A stretch of 64,000 nt of DNA, taken from the NCBI RefSeq assembly GCF_024606225.1, contig NZ_JAGRPU010000008.1, positions 62,001 to 126,000 of the forward strand. Reading direction: 5' to 3'. Below are positions 1 through 8,822 of the stretch, piece by piece. Both the position numbers and the translations under genes were made by a program. The number at the start of each line of letters is the position of its first letter. The stretch's first letter is position 1. The DNA comes from Endozoicomonas sp. ISHI1. Lineage in GTDB: Bacteria; Pseudomonadota; Gammaproteobacteria; Pseudomonadales; Endozoicomonadaceae. The notes below the pieces were generated by a model. The model was not told the origin of the DNA. It saw only the letters and a program-made list of their open reading frames with translations, and did no database searches.

Positions 1-446
1 TGGTTCTGATTCTGGATCAGCTGGTCAAGCATCGGGTAGTGGACAGTTTATATCTTTATGAGCAGGTGCCTGTCATCCCATCCTTTTTCTCACTGACTCT
101 GGCCTATAATACCGGCGCTGCTTTTAGTTTTCTGAGTGATCAAGGGGGCTGGCAACGGTGGTTTTTTGTGGGAGTGGCATCGGTTGTCAGTCTGATGCTG
201 GTCATCTGGCTTGCCCGAATGAAAAAAGATGAAAGATGGCAGGCATGTTCCATGGCTCTGATACTGGGAGGTGCACTGGGCAATCTTTATGACCGGTTCA
301 TGAATGGTTACGTCGTGGATTTCTTGCTGGTGTATTATGACGGCTGGTATTTTCCATCCTTCAATCTGGCGGATATGGCCATTACCTCCGGTGCTGCGAT
401 GTTGATTCTGGATATTTTCCGGCCTCAACACAACAGTCATAGCTGA
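1..446 (+). CDS. lspA: Lipoprotein signal peptidase (signal peptidase II), 5' end cut by window
   Basis: Inner-membrane aspartyl protease that removes the signal peptide from diacylglyceryl-prolipoproteins. The reading frame is open from base 3 at the window edge and begins with the family motif LDQLVK, so the first residues are missing and the GTG at 39 is not the true start. The family hallmarks NTGAAFSF, GNLYDR and FNLADM are present; the Asp residues of the last two are the catalytic pair in LspA. Hydrophobic membrane segments separate them. The gene is followed by fkpB and ispH, the usual gammaproteobacterial lspA-fkpB-ispH order, and is probably cotranscribed with them. Confidence 0.95.
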   Translation, partial: VLILDQLVKHRVVDSLYLYEQVPVIPSFFSLTLAYNTGAAFSFLSDQGGWQRWFFVGVASVVSLMLVIWLARMKKDERWQACSMALILGGALGNLYDRFMNGYVVDFLLVYYDGWYFPSFNLADMAITSGAAMLILDIFRPQHNSHS

Positions 447-542
447 AATTATATCGGACTGTGAGGCACCCGGAACCTCTTGGCTGACGGTTGCCATTGT
501 CTGTGTATGAATGGATTTTTCGAAAGCGGGTATAGAAAAACA

Positions 543-1022
543 ATGTCTGATGTTGTGGTAGGACCAGGAAAGCAGGTAACGCTGCACTTCGCCCTGAAAC
601 TGGAGGACGGGCAGGTGGTAGACAGTAATTTTGATGGCCAGCCTGCCACTTTTGTCGTGGGGGATGGAAACCTGCCTCAGGGTTTTGAGCAGGTGATCTA
701 TGGTCTGTCCGAGGGCGATCAGGGCAGTTTCAGAATTCCTCCTGCCGGTGCTTTTGGCATGCCCAATCCTGAAAATATCAGGGAATTTGCCAGGGACAGT
801 TTCTCTGGTGACATGGCGTTGCAGGAGGGCTTGGTCGTTTCTTTTGCCGATGCGGCCAACTCTGAGCTGGCTGGCGTTATTACAGGTTTGACAGACAGTC
901 ATGTTCAGGTGGACTTCAATCATCCACTGGCAGGTAAAGAACTGTTGTTTGAAGTGAACGTTCTGAACATCACTCAAGCGGCTAATACACCAGAAACTCA
1001 TACACTAGATAAAGAGTGCTGA
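543..1022 (+). CDS. fkpB: FKBP-type peptidyl-prolyl isomerase, SlpA/FkpB type
   Basis: Cytoplasmic proline isomerase/chaperone of the SlpA group. The protein has 159 residues when started at the ATG at 543 (MSDVVVGPGK). An upstream in-frame start at 480 would add 21 residues of no family character, so I prefer 543. Family motifs are visible: VTLHFALKLEDGQVVDSN, then LPQGFEQVIYGLSEGD, followed by the insert-in-flap region and FNHPLAGKELLFEV. It lies between lspA and ispH, 3 bp before the ispH start, in the standard operon. Confidence 0.93.
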   Translation: MSDVVVGPGKQVTLHFALKLEDGQVVDSNFDGQPATFVVGDGNLPQGFEQVIYGLSEGDQGSFRIPPAGAFGMPNPENIREFARDSFSGDMALQEGLVVSFADAANSELAGVITGLTDSHVQVDFNHPLAGKELLFEVNVLNITQAANTPETHTLDKEC

Positions 1023-1025
1023 GGT

Positions 1026-1970
1026 ATGAAAATCAGGCTGGCAAATCCCCGGGGATTCTGTGCAGGCGTTGACCGGGCTATCGACATTGTAAACCGGGCT
1101 CTGGATGTTTTTGAGCCTCCTATTTATGTGCGTCACGAAGTTGTTCACAACAAGTTTGTGGTCGAAAATCTCAAAGAGCGTGGTGCCATATTTGTCGAGG
1201 AGCTTCATCAGATACCGGATGATTCTATCGTTATTTTCAGTGCTCACGGTGTTTCCAAAGCGGTCGAAGCAGAAGCTGACCGTCGAGGTCTGAAAGTCTT
1301 TGATGCATCCTGTCCTCTGGTCAAAAAAGTCCATATGGAAGTTGTGCGGTACTCCCGTGACGGCATGGAGTGTATTCTGATTGGTCATGATGGTCATCCC
1401 GAGGTGGAAGGTACCATGGGCCAGTACGACGACGCTAATGGCGGGAAGATGTACCTCGTTGAAACAGAAGACGATGTTCAAAAACTGGCAGTGAAAGATC
1501 CGAAACATCTTGCTTACGTGACTCAGACGACACTGTCCATGGACGATACTGCGAGGGTGATTGATGCTCTGAGAGTCAGGTTCCCTGAAATTAACGGACC
1601 ACGTAAAGACGATATCTGCTACGCCACTCAAAATCGTCAGGATGCTGTGAAGGCTCTGGCATCGGAATGCGATACAGTCTTTGTGGTAGGTTCTGTGAAC
1701 AGTTCCAATTCCAATCGCCTCAGGGAGTTGGCAGAAAGAACAGGTGCATCAGCTTACCTGGTTGATGGTGCTGATGATATTCAGCCTGAGTGGCTGGAAG
1801 GTAAACAAACTCTGGGTATTACCGCAGGTGCTTCCGCTCCTGAAGTGCTGGTGAAAGGTGTTATCAACCGACTGATTGAATTAGGCGCTGAAGAGCCGAA
1901 AGAGCTTGAGGGTGAAGAAGAGAATATTGTTTTCACTATGCCCAAAGAACTTCGGATCGTAGAAGTTTGA
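1026..1970 (+). CDS. ispH: 4-hydroxy-3-methylbut-2-enyl diphosphate reductase (IspH/LytB)
   Basis: Last enzyme of the MEP isoprenoid pathway, reducing HMBPP to IPP and DMAPP with a [4Fe-4S] cluster. At 314 residues it has normal length. The three cluster cysteines are in place: C12 (GFCAGVDRA), C96 ([10 protein letters not shown]) and C198 (ICYATQNRQ). The conserved HGVS, SSNSNRL and TAGASAPE motifs are present too. It starts 3 bp after fkpB, which supports cotranscription. Confidence 0.97.
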   Translation: MKIRLANPRGFCAGVDRAIDIVNRALDVFEPPIYVRHEVVHNKFVVENLKERGAIFVEELHQIPDDSIVIFSAHGVSKAVEAEADRRGLKVFDASCPLVKKVHMEVVRYSRDGMECILIGHDGHPEVEGTMGQYDDANGGKMYLVETEDDVQKLAVKDPKHLAYVTQTTLSMDDTARVIDALRVRFPEINGPRKDDICYATQNRQDAVKALASECDTVFVVGSVNSSNSNRLRELAERTGASAYLVDGADDIQPEWLEGKQTLGITAGASAPEVLVKGVINRLIELGAEEPKELEGEEENIVFTMPKELRIVEV

Positions 1971-2058
1971 TTTCTAAATGCTTAACTGAATCCTGATTGC
2001 TCTGGTACAGCCTTTGCTTATAAATAACCTGTGAATAGTTATCTTTTCAGGGAAGAGA

Positions 2059-2658
2059 ATGTTGCAGGTTATGGATTCAGTGTTGTTGATTGGAGACCGT
2101 TCGTCTCGACTATCTGTTTTGAACCGCGCACTGAATGAGTTTGGTTATGAAGTCATTGAGCGACAAGAACAGAATGAGGACCTGCTGACCCTTGTCTCCA
2201 GCCTCTTGCCCGATATTCTGGTGATTGGTCTGGATAAACCTGCCCCTTCGCTTTTGGAAAAGCTCGCTTTGATCAGTAAGGCTTCTCCACTTCCTGTCGT
2301 CATGTTTGTAGAGCAAACCACCGAGAATATTGTCCAGCAAGCTATTCGATCCGGTGTTAATGCCTACATCGTGGCTGACCTTCAGCCACAACGCCTCAAA
2401 ACTATTATTGACGTAGCCGTTGCCCGCTTTCAGGAATACCAGTCATTGAAAGATGAGCTGGTGCAGACCCGGAATCTTCTGGAAGATCGAAAGATATTGG
2501 ACAGGGCTAAGGGTTTGCTGATGACCAGGCAAGGGATTAGTGAAGACCTGGCATATAAAAAGTTAAGAAAGATGGCTATGGATAACGGCAAAACTATGGC
2601 GGCTGTGGCCAGAAATGTCATTGATGTTTTCAACATGCTAGAAGAAAAAACGTCATGA
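2059..2658 (+). CDS. nasT: ANTAR-domain response regulator (NasT/NasR-like antiterminator)
   Basis: Predicted RNA-binding antiterminator of 199 residues. Residues ~6-125 form a receiver-like domain; residues ~140-195 form an ANTAR domain with the typical LEDRKILDRAKGLLM and AYKKLRKMAM helices. ANTAR domains bind paired hairpins with hexanucleotide loops, and such a pair lies just downstream (2807-2857), ahead of the nitrate transporter genes. In the receiver, the segment PDILVIGLDKP appears to carry Gly where NasT relatives carry the phospho-acceptor Asp, so control may not be by phosphorylation. No separate NasS-type nitrate sensor is seen nearby. An aggga Shine-Dalgarno sequence lies just before the start. 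The symbol is by similarity. Confidence 0.82.
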   Translation: MLQVMDSVLLIGDRSSRLSVLNRALNEFGYEVIERQEQNEDLLTLVSSLLPDILVIGLDKPAPSLLEKLALISKASPLPVVMFVEQTTENIVQQAIRSGVNAYIVADLQPQRLKTIIDVAVARFQEYQSLKDELVQTRNLLEDRKILDRAKGLLMTRQGISEDLAYKKLRKMAMDNGKTMAAVARNVIDVFNMLEEKTS

Positions 2659-2667
2659 TCGGAGGGT

Positions 2668-2684
2668 TGCACGTTGTTGGTGCG
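2668..2684 (+). promoter_or_regulatory. Candidate NtrC binding site
   Basis: TGCACGTTGTTGGTGCG matches 10 of the 12 defined bases of the NtrC consensus TGCACC-N5-GGTGCA. It lies about 107-123 bp before the predicted start point of the sigma-54 promoter at 2765, a usual enhancer distance. A further half site, TGCACC, follows at 2699-2704. Confidence 0.5.
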
Positions 2685-2764
2685 CATTTTCACTGCGATG
2701 CACCAAGCTGAAATAAAATGAAAGAAAATTCAAAAAATAAGCATTGTTAGAGACTGAAAATAGT

Positions 2765-2780
2765 TGGCATTAAAAATGCT
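2765..2780 (+). promoter_or_regulatory. Candidate sigma-54 promoter of the nitrate transporter operon
   Basis: TGGCATTAAAAATGCT carries the invariant GG and GC at the correct spacing for the -24/-12 consensus TGGCAC-N5-TTGC, with small deviations at other positions. The start point would be near 2791, just ahead of the first leader hairpin. An AT-rich stretch separates it from the NtrC-like site. Confidence 0.6.
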
Positions 2781-2806
2781 TAAAGTCAGCTACAACAATA
2801 AAAAAT

Positions 2807-2857
2807 GTTCCTGCCAAGGGTGGCAGGAACAGACATTCACAACAAAGGCGTTGTGAA
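2807..2857 (+). promoter_or_regulatory. ANTAR target leader: tandem hexaloop hairpins P1 and P2
   Basis: P1 (2807-2830) is a perfect 9-bp stem closing the loop AAGGGT. P2 (2836-2857) is a perfect 8-bp stem closing the loop AAAGGC. Both loops are six bases with A at position 1 and G at position 4, which is the known recognition signature of ANTAR proteins. They sit immediately before an intrinsic terminator and 225 bp before the transporter genes, the arrangement of antitermination leaders such as Klebsiella nasF. Confidence 0.85.
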
Positions 2858-2868
2858 AGAGAGCAAAG

Positions 2869-2920
2869 GCGCTCACCGCTGTCTGGAAGAATTTCCAAGG
2901 CGCGGTGGGCGCTTTTTTTT
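2869..2920 (+). terminator. Leader terminator controlled by antitermination
   Basis: An 11-bp GC-rich stem (2869-2879 with 2902-2912, one G-U pair) is followed by eight T residues. A small nested hairpin (2884-2897) sits within its loop. It lies between the ANTAR hairpins and nrtA, so transcription should stop here unless the ANTAR regulator acts. From here to 3081 there is no gene; an imperfect inverted repeat (2938-3011) follows. Confidence 0.88.
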
Positions 2921-3081
2921 ACATGGATGTACTGTGTCCCTGAAATGCAAGACGACAGGATGTGGTTGTCAGAGCGAAGCAGGCGCCATAGCCGAGGAGC
3001 CATTTTCAGGGAGCGGTGCAGAATAATAAATCTTTAGGTAGCAGGGCTGTGAGCTATCAGTAGAGATGTTGGGAGTAATGA

Positions 3082-4458
3082 ATGAAGTGGTTTAAACCCT
3101 TAAAGTCGGTCGCACTGAGTGCTCTGATTAGCGTCAGTGGTCTTGTATCGATGCAGGCAAAGGCTGAGTTGGGCTATCCAGAAAAAGAAGAGCTGAGGTT
3201 TGGTTTCATCAAACTGACGGACATGGCTCCCATAGCCATCGCCTACGAAAAAGGTTACTTCGAAGATGAAGGTCTGTACGTCACGATTGAAGCTCAGGCA
3301 AACTGGAAGGTCTTGCTCGATGGTGTGATCGATGGACGACTCGATGGCGCGCACATGCTGGCCGGTCAGCCTATTGCTGCGACTATGGGTTATGGGACTA
3401 AAGCTGAAATTATCACTCCGTTTTCCATGGATCTGAATGGTAATGGTATCACCGTTTCCAATGAAATCTGGAAACAGATGAAGCCAAATATTCCCAAGCG
3501 GGCAGACGGCAAGCCTCAACATCCTATCAAAGCCGATGCCCTGAAGCCGGTTGTGGAAAAGTACAAAGACGACGGCAAGCCATTCAACATGGGCATGGTC
3601 TTCCCGGTATCTACACACAACTATGAATTAAGGTACTGGTTGGCAGCAGGTGGCATTCACCCTGGATATTATGCTCCGCACAAGGGAGATACTTCGGGTC
3701 AGATTAATGCTGACGCACTGCTCTCTGTGACTCCACCACCCCAGATGCCAGCCACTATGGAAGCAGGCACGATCTATGGTTACTGCGTAGGTGAGCCCTG
3801 GAACCAGCAGGCTGTGTTCAAAAATATCGGTGTTCCTGTTGTTACGGATTATGAGATCTGGAAAGACAATCCTGAGAAAGTGTTCGGTATTACCAAAGCC
3901 TTTGCCGAGAAATATCCCAACACCACGATTCGTCTGACCCGTGCATTGATCCGTGCTGCCAAATGGCTGGATGAAAACAACAACGCCAACCGTCCTGAAG
4001 CCGTGAAGATACTTTCCCAGTCCAATTATGTCGGTGCTGATTACGATGTTATTGCCAACAGCATGACCGGGACTTTCGAATATGAGAAAGGCGATAAACG
4101 TGAAGTACCGGATTTCAACGTCTTCTTCCGTTACAACGCGACTTATCCTTACTACTCTGATGCGATCTGGTATCTGACTCAGATGCGTCGTTGGGGACAG
4201 ATTCCTGAAGATAAACCCGATGCCTGGTACGTCGACATTGCCAAGAAAGTTTATCGTCCAGACATCTACGAAGCAGCTGCCAGGTCCCTGATTAAAGACA
4301 AACTGGCTAAGGTCAGCGACTTCCCGAACTTTGCTGAAGAAGACGGGTTCAGAAATCCACAGACTCACTTCATTGACGGTATCGTCTACAACGGCAAGAA
4401 ACCTAATGAGTACATCAACAAGTTCAGTATTGGTCTGAAGCAGGGCGACAAGATCTGA
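3082..4458 (+). CDS. nrtA: Nitrate/nitrite ABC transporter substrate-binding protein (NrtA-like)
   Basis: Periplasmic binding protein of 458 residues with a Sec signal peptide (cut near MQAKA, residue ~28). The mature part begins with the family stretch [23 protein letters not shown] and contains [21 protein letters not shown] and [13 protein letters not shown], typical of the NrtA/CynA/SsuA-like family. A gggag ribosome site precedes the ATG at 3082; an ATG at 3078 is out of frame and stops at once. It is first in an operon with permease and ATPase genes and is preceded by the ANTAR-controlled leader, which favours nitrate or nitrite over cyanate or bicarbonate as substrate. The signal peptide argues against a cytoplasmic NasS sensor role. 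Confidence 0.85.
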   Translation: MKWFKPLKSVALSALISVSGLVSMQAKAELGYPEKEELRFGFIKLTDMAPIAIAYEKGYFEDEGLYVTIEAQANWKVLLDGVIDGRLDGAHMLAGQPIAATMGYGTKAEIITPFSMDLNGNGITVSNEIWKQMKPNIPKRADGKPQHPIKADALKPVVEKYKDDGKPFNMGMVFPVSTHNYELRYWLAAGGIHPGYYAPHKGDTSGQINADALLSVTPPPQMPATMEAGTIYGYCVGEPWNQQAVFKNIGVPVVTDYEIWKDNPEKVFGITKAFAEKYPNTTIRLTRALIRAAKWLDENNNANRPEAVKILSQSNYVGADYDVIANSMTGTFEYEKGDKREVPDFNVFFRYNATYPYYSDAIWYLTQMRRWGQIPEDKPDAWYVDIAKKVYRPDIYEAAARSLIKDKLAKVSDFPNFAEEDGFRNPQTHFIDGIVYNGKKPNEYINKFSIGLKQGDKI

Positions 4459-4547
4459 TTTCGTCTTGAATGGATCAGCCTGAGGGTTGATCCATGCAAG
4501 CTCGGACTGAATTGTCCGCTCAAGGCTGTTTGGGGGAGAGAACAAAC

Positions 4548-5546
4548 ATGACAACTGAAACTGCGTTGGCCAATAACAACATCAATAAGCCAATTATTTC
4601 CGAAAGTCTTAAAACAACAATAACAAAAACCTTTAAAACCCTGCTGATTCCTTTTGCCGGCATCCTGGTCTTTCTGATGATCTGGGCAGGAGCCGCCAGC
4701 AAGATTGATACATCACTGGGCAAATTTCCCGGACCGTCGGCAGTCTGGGAGCAAATGGGGTCGCTTTATGAAGAGCATAGCGCTGAACGAGTGAAAGAGC
4801 AGGCCTTCTATGAGCGACAAGAGAAGCGTATTGAAGCCAGACTGGCGAAGGATCCGGATTACGTACCCAAAATCCGTGCCTACACCGGTAAAGAAACGTT
4901 TCCAGACCAGATCTTCACCAGCCTTATCACTGTGCTGAGTGGATTTGTCCTGGCAGCAGTCATCGCCATACCCCTGGGGATTGCCATAGGACTGAATAAA
5001 ACCCTGAATGCGGCAGTGAATCCTGTTATTCAGATTTTTAAACCGGTTTCTCCTCTGGCTTGGCTACCTTTGGTGACCATGGTCGTCAGTGCTGTTTATA
5101 TCAGTCCTGACCCTTTGGTAGCCAAGTCCTTTTTAAATTCCATGATTACCGTCACGCTCTGTTGTCTGTGGCCCATGGTAATCAACACTTCAGTGGGCGT
5201 TTCTTCTATTGAGAAGGATCTGGTGAATGTCAGCCGTGTGCTGAGACTGCCAGCCCTGAAGCATGTTCAGAAAATTGTTCTGCCCGCTTCCATACCGATG
5301 ATTTTCACTGGTATGAGATTGTCGTTAGGCGTTGCCTGGATGGTTCTGATCGCTGCAGAAATGCTGGCTCAGAACCCCGGTCTTGGAAAGTTCGTCTGGG
5401 ATGAGTTCCAAAATGGCAGCTCAAACTCTCTGGCCCGGATTATGGTGGCGGTTATCGTCATCGGGTTTATCGGTTTTCTGTTGGATCGCACCATGCTTCA
5501 GCTGCAGCGTTTTGTCTCCTGGGACAAGGCCGGCACAGCCAGTTAA
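4548..5546 (+). CDS. nrtB: Nitrate ABC transporter permease (NrtB-like)
   Basis: Inner-membrane permease of the binding-protein-dependent transport family. I chose the ATG at 4548 (MTTETALANN, 332 residues), which has a strong gggggagag ribosome site 7 bp upstream; a start at 4494 would add 18 residues. There is a first membrane segment near residues 40-60, an unusually long periplasmic, charged stretch (~65-130), then further membrane spans. The EAA-type loop is at VLRLPALKHVQKIVLPASIP, followed by GMRLSLGVAWMVLIAAEM, as in NrtB/SsuC permeases. It lies between nrtA and the ATPase gene. Confidence 0.87.
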   Translation: MTTETALANNNINKPIISESLKTTITKTFKTLLIPFAGILVFLMIWAGAASKIDTSLGKFPGPSAVWEQMGSLYEEHSAERVKEQAFYERQEKRIEARLAKDPDYVPKIRAYTGKETFPDQIFTSLITVLSGFVLAAVIAIPLGIAIGLNKTLNAAVNPVIQIFKPVSPLAWLPLVTMVVSAVYISPDPLVAKSFLNSMITVTLCCLWPMVINTSVGVSSIEKDLVNVSRVLRLPALKHVQKIVLPASIPMIFTGMRLSLGVAWMVLIAAEMLAQNPGLGKFVWDEFQNGSSNSLARIMVAVIVIGFIGFLLDRTMLQLQRFVSWDKAGTAS

Positions 5547-5569
5547 TTCAACACGGAGGTGAAACAGAC

Positions 5570-6439
5570 ATGAACGCTCAAAAAGCAGCCAGCACTTTAT
5601 TGGATATCAGCCATATCGACATGGTGTTTGATACGCCAAAAGGTCCATTCACGGCACTGAAAGGAGTGGACCTGAAGATCAGCAAAGGAGAATTTGTTTC
5701 GCTGATTGGCCATTCGGGTTGTGGTAAGTCAACAGTACTGAACATTGTTGCCGGGCTATACCAGGCCACTACCGGAGGCGTAGTCCTTAACGGTAAAGAA
5801 GTCAGGGAACCGGGGCCGGAAAGAGCCGTCGTGTTCCAGAATCATTCTTTGTTGCCCTGGCTGACAGCCTATCAGAATGTTGAGCTGGCGGTTAAGCAGG
5901 TGTTTGGACGCTCAAAAAGCAAGTCTGAAACCAAAGAATGGATAGAGCATAACCTCGAGCTGGTGCATATGGAGCATGCCATGCACAAGCGACCTGAAGA
6001 AATTTCCGGAGGGATGAAGCAGCGTGTCGGCATTGCCAGGGCTCTCTCCATGCAGCCGGAAATTTTGCTGATGGATGAACCCTTCGGTGCCCTCGATGCC
6101 CTGACCCGGGCTCACATGCAGGACTCTTTGATGGAGATCCAGCAGGAGCTGAACAATACCGTCATTATGATTACCCATGATGTGGATGAAGCCGTGTTGC
6201 TGTCAGATCGTATCGTCATGATGACCAATGGGCCAGAAGCCACTATTGGTGAAATTCTTGACATCAATCTGGAACGTCCCAGAGATCGCTTGGCTCTCGC
6301 AGAAGACCTTGAGTACACCCGCCTGCGCTCAGAAGTATTGAAGTTCCTCTATGAGAAACAACGCAAGGTGGAAAACATTAGCAAGCATAAAAAGAAAAAA
6401 GAAGCTTCCGGCAGTAAGAAAAGCTTTCAGGCTGCGTAG
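5570..6439 (+). CDS. nrtC: Nitrate ABC transporter ATP-binding protein (NrtC/NrtD-like)
   Basis: Cytoplasmic ATPase of the nitrate transporter, 289 residues. It has Walker A GHSGCGKS (~47-54), a Q-loop at VVFQNHSLLPWL, the signature ISGGMKQRVGIARAL (~146), Walker B ILLMDEPFGALD and the switch His in MITHDVDEA. The basic tail is rich in Lys. It lacks the extra C-terminal binding-protein domain of cyanobacterial NrtC, so it resembles NrtD in domain content. It starts 23 bp after the permease gene with a ggaggtg ribosome site. Confidence 0.88.
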   Translation: MNAQKAASTLLDISHIDMVFDTPKGPFTALKGVDLKISKGEFVSLIGHSGCGKSTVLNIVAGLYQATTGGVVLNGKEVREPGPERAVVFQNHSLLPWLTAYQNVELAVKQVFGRSKSKSETKEWIEHNLELVHMEHAMHKRPEEISGGMKQRVGIARALSMQPEILLMDEPFGALDALTRAHMQDSLMEIQQELNNTVIMITHDVDEAVLLSDRIVMMTNGPEATIGEILDINLERPRDRLALAEDLEYTRLRSEVLKFLYEKQRKVENISKHKKKKEASGSKKSFQAA

Positions 6440-6567
6440 TATCCGAAAGGATAAAAACGCAGCTCAATCAACAATAACAACAATAAATCAGCAATGAGCG
6501 AGAGAAATAATTTTTGTCGCCCCGGTGATAAAAGATTATTCACAACAAAAAAACGGAGTTTAAGTCC

Positions 6568-7779
6568 TTGAAACACACAAAGGTAACACTACTGGCAGCA
6601 GCTATTGCGGGGGCAGCGGCTGTCTCAACGACTCAGGTACAGGCCGATGAATTTATAGAAGCGCTTACCGGCGGGGAGGCGTTTGGTGACTTCAGGCTCA
6701 GATACGAGACGGTTGATCAAGACAATACCAAGAAAGATGCTAAAGCACTGACGCTTCGGTCTCGATTGGGATACAAGACAGGTGATTATTATGGCTTTTC
6801 TGGCCTTTTGGAATTTGAAGACTCGAGGTCCATAGCGGGTATTGATGATTACAATGATACGGTTGGCAATGGTACTGACTATTCTGTGATTGCTGACCCG
6901 GGAGTTACGGAAGTCGATCAGGCGTTTATTCAATATAAAATGGAAGGGTTGACTGCAAAGCTCGGCAGACAGGTCATCGCTTACGACAATCAACGTTTTG
7001 TAGGGCATGTGGGCTGGCGACAGGATCGACAAACCTTTAATGCCCTTAGCGCTGATTATATGCCTGTTGAAGGATTGTCACTGAAGTACGCTTACATCAA
7101 CAAACGCAACCGGATTTTTGCAGAAGAAAAGGATCTGAGATCCAAGGATCATTTGCTCAATGCTTCTTATGCCACACCCTTAGGCAAACTGACCGGTTAC
7201 GCGTACTTACTTGAGTTGGATGATGATACCGACAACAGTCTGGATACCTACGGCGTGCGACTCTCAGGTTCGGCAGATGTCAGTGACCTGAAACTCCTCT
7301 ACACCGGAGAGTATGCCACTCAGGAGAGCGAATCAGGCTCAAATAAATACGATGCCAATTTCTACTTTGTCGAAGGTGGAGTAGCGATATTCGGTATTAC
7401 CACCAAAGTGGGTTATGAAGTGCTGGGCTCTGATGATGGTAATTATGGCTTCTCGACACCACTGGCTACCGCTCATAAGTTCAATGGCTGGACGGACCAG
7501 TTCCTGAGCACTCCTGCTGAGGGTCTTAAAGATCTTTATGCTTCGGTGGGTGGCAAGCTCTTTGGTGGTAAGTGGTCGGTTACCTATCACGACTTTACTG
7601 CTGACGAAGAGACCGCCACTGTTGAAGATCTGGGTAAAGAGATCGACCTGGTTTACAGCAAAAAGTTTGGGAAACACTATAACGCAGGTGTGAAGTATGC
7701 GACCTACACTGCCGGCGATGAGGCTGCTGGCAAGGTCGATACTGATAAATTCTGGTTGTGGGTGGGTTTAAGTTTCTAA
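6568..7779 (+). CDS. Outer-membrane porin, alginate-export/Opr-like
   Basis: A 403-residue outer-membrane beta-barrel. It begins with TTG preceded by the ribosome site aacggag; no in-frame ATG lies near. A signal peptide ends near TTQVQA (residue ~26). The mature sequence has alternating strand patterns such as FRLRYETV and KLGRQVIAYDNQRFVG, and ends in LWVGLSF with a terminal Phe, as needed for barrel insertion. The GRQ.I.YDNQRFVG stretch is typical of the alginate-export porin group. It follows the ABC transporter by 128 bp with only a weak small hairpin between (6440-6453), so it may be read with the transporter and serve nitrate entry; that role is inferred. Confidence 0.8.
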   Translation: MKHTKVTLLAAAIAGAAAVSTTQVQADEFIEALTGGEAFGDFRLRYETVDQDNTKKDAKALTLRSRLGYKTGDYYGFSGLLEFEDSRSIAGIDDYNDTVGNGTDYSVIADPGVTEVDQAFIQYKMEGLTAKLGRQVIAYDNQRFVGHVGWRQDRQTFNALSADYMPVEGLSLKYAYINKRNRIFAEEKDLRSKDHLLNASYATPLGKLTGYAYLLELDDDTDNSLDTYGVRLSGSADVSDLKLLYTGEYATQESESGSNKYDANFYFVEGGVAIFGITTKVGYEVLGSDDGNYGFSTPLATAHKFNGWTDQFLSTPAEGLKDLYASVGGKLFGGKWSVTYHDFTADEETATVEDLGKEIDLVYSKKFGKHYNAGVKYATYTAGDEAAGKVDTDKFWLWVGLSF

Positions 7780-7790
7780 CATTAGCGAAA

Positions 7791-7814
7791 AGGGAGGCTT
7801 GAGCTTCCCTTTTT
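7791..7814 (+). terminator. Terminator after porin
   Basis: An 8-bp stem (agggaggc with gcttccct, one G-U pair), a four-base loop and a run of T residues lie 12 bp after the porin stop codon. Confidence 0.8.
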
Positions 7815-7910
7815 CATAATAGGTGCAAGTAGACGTGCAGAGGAGGTATTTGATCATTTCACTGTAAGGTGAGTCTGTTATTCTGATCTCTCAACTCAGG
7901 AAGTATCGCT

Positions 7911-8771
7911 ATGACTTTTCAAACGAATTCTGCCATCAAACCCAGAATGGTGGGCTCTGTGCCTGTTCTTGAAATCGACAACCCTTTTGCCAACGCCATG
8001 ATTTCATTGCAAGGGGGACAGGTTTTGAGTTATCAGCCAAAAGGTCAGGAGAAAGTCCTCTGGATGAGCCCACTGGCAGATATGACTGAGGGAAAAGCGA
8101 TTCGTGGTGGTGTGCCCGTTTGCTGGCCATGGTTTGGTTCCAGAAAGGAAGGAGGCCCCAATCATGGTTTTGCCCGTACAAAACTTTGGCAATATGAGTT
8201 GAGTGAAACGCTGGACAATGACAAGACCAGAGTCGTGTTGTCTTTGCCCATCGACGGTGTTCAAGAATGGGATGGGAAAGCAGGCCTGGGTATAGATATT
8301 ATTGTTGGAGAAACACTGAGAATCAGTCTGACCTCCAGAAACAATGGCTCCAGGAAGGTTCAAATAAGTCAGGCGTTGCATACTTATTTTAGTGTTTCAA
8401 ATACGGATCTGATCTGGATTGAAGGACTGGATGGGAAACGTTACCTGGATGAGACCGACGAGAGCAGAGCTTTTATTCAGGAAGGCGAAGTGATCATCGA
8501 GGGTGAGGTTGACAGAACCTATATTGATGACAACGAAACCTGCATCCTGCATGATCCCGGTATTGGAAGAAAAATCACTATCAAAAAATCCGGTAGCAAC
8601 GGCACAGTTGTCTGGAACCCGGGGCCTGTTCGGGCAGAAAAAATGCACGACGTGCCTACTTTTGATTACAAGTCTATGGTTTGTGTGGAAACGGTAACCT
8701 TGCCTCAGGTTCCCGTAGAGCTGGAGCCGGGGCAGAGTCATGTTTTGATGGCTGAGATTTTTGTGGGGTGA
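7911..8771 (+). CDS. D-hexose-6-phosphate mutarotase (YeaD-like, aldose 1-epimerase family)
   Basis: A 286-residue cytoplasmic sugar-phosphate anomerase of the galactose-mutarotase fold. Family motifs: GGQVLSYQPKG near residue 35, IRGGVPVCWPWFG, NHGFAR (active-site His), ALHTYFSVS and VCVETV, matching glucose-6-phosphate 1-epimerases such as E. coli YeaD. It has its own short upstream region and is followed by a terminator, so it is probably a single-gene unit. Confidence 0.88.
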   Translation: MTFQTNSAIKPRMVGSVPVLEIDNPFANAMISLQGGQVLSYQPKGQEKVLWMSPLADMTEGKAIRGGVPVCWPWFGSRKEGGPNHGFARTKLWQYELSETLDNDKTRVVLSLPIDGVQEWDGKAGLGIDIIVGETLRISLTSRNNGSRKVQISQALHTYFSVSNTDLIWIEGLDGKRYLDETDESRAFIQEGEVIIEGEVDRTYIDDNETCILHDPGIGRKITIKKSGSNGTVVWNPGPVRAEKMHDVPTFDYKSMVCVETVTLPQVPVELEPGQSHVLMAEIFVG

Positions 8772-8785
8772 TTGGTTTTTGCAGG

Positions 8786-8815
8786 AAGCCCCCAATTTTG
8801 CTGAGGGCTTTTTTT
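8786..8815 (+). terminator. Terminator after hexose-6-phosphate mutarotase gene
   Basis: The stem aagccc/gggctt is followed by a run of T residues, 15 bp after the stop codon. It separates this gene from the convergent pilus cluster A. Confidence 0.8.
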
Positions 8816-8822
8816 CTTGTGG

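Noticed and set aside
90-1001. 303-codon open frame on the minus strand
   Set aside because: Antisense to lspA and fkpB, both clear family members.
3628-4554. 308-codon open frame on the minus strand
   Set aside because: Antisense to the well-supported nrtA gene; no recognisable protein features.
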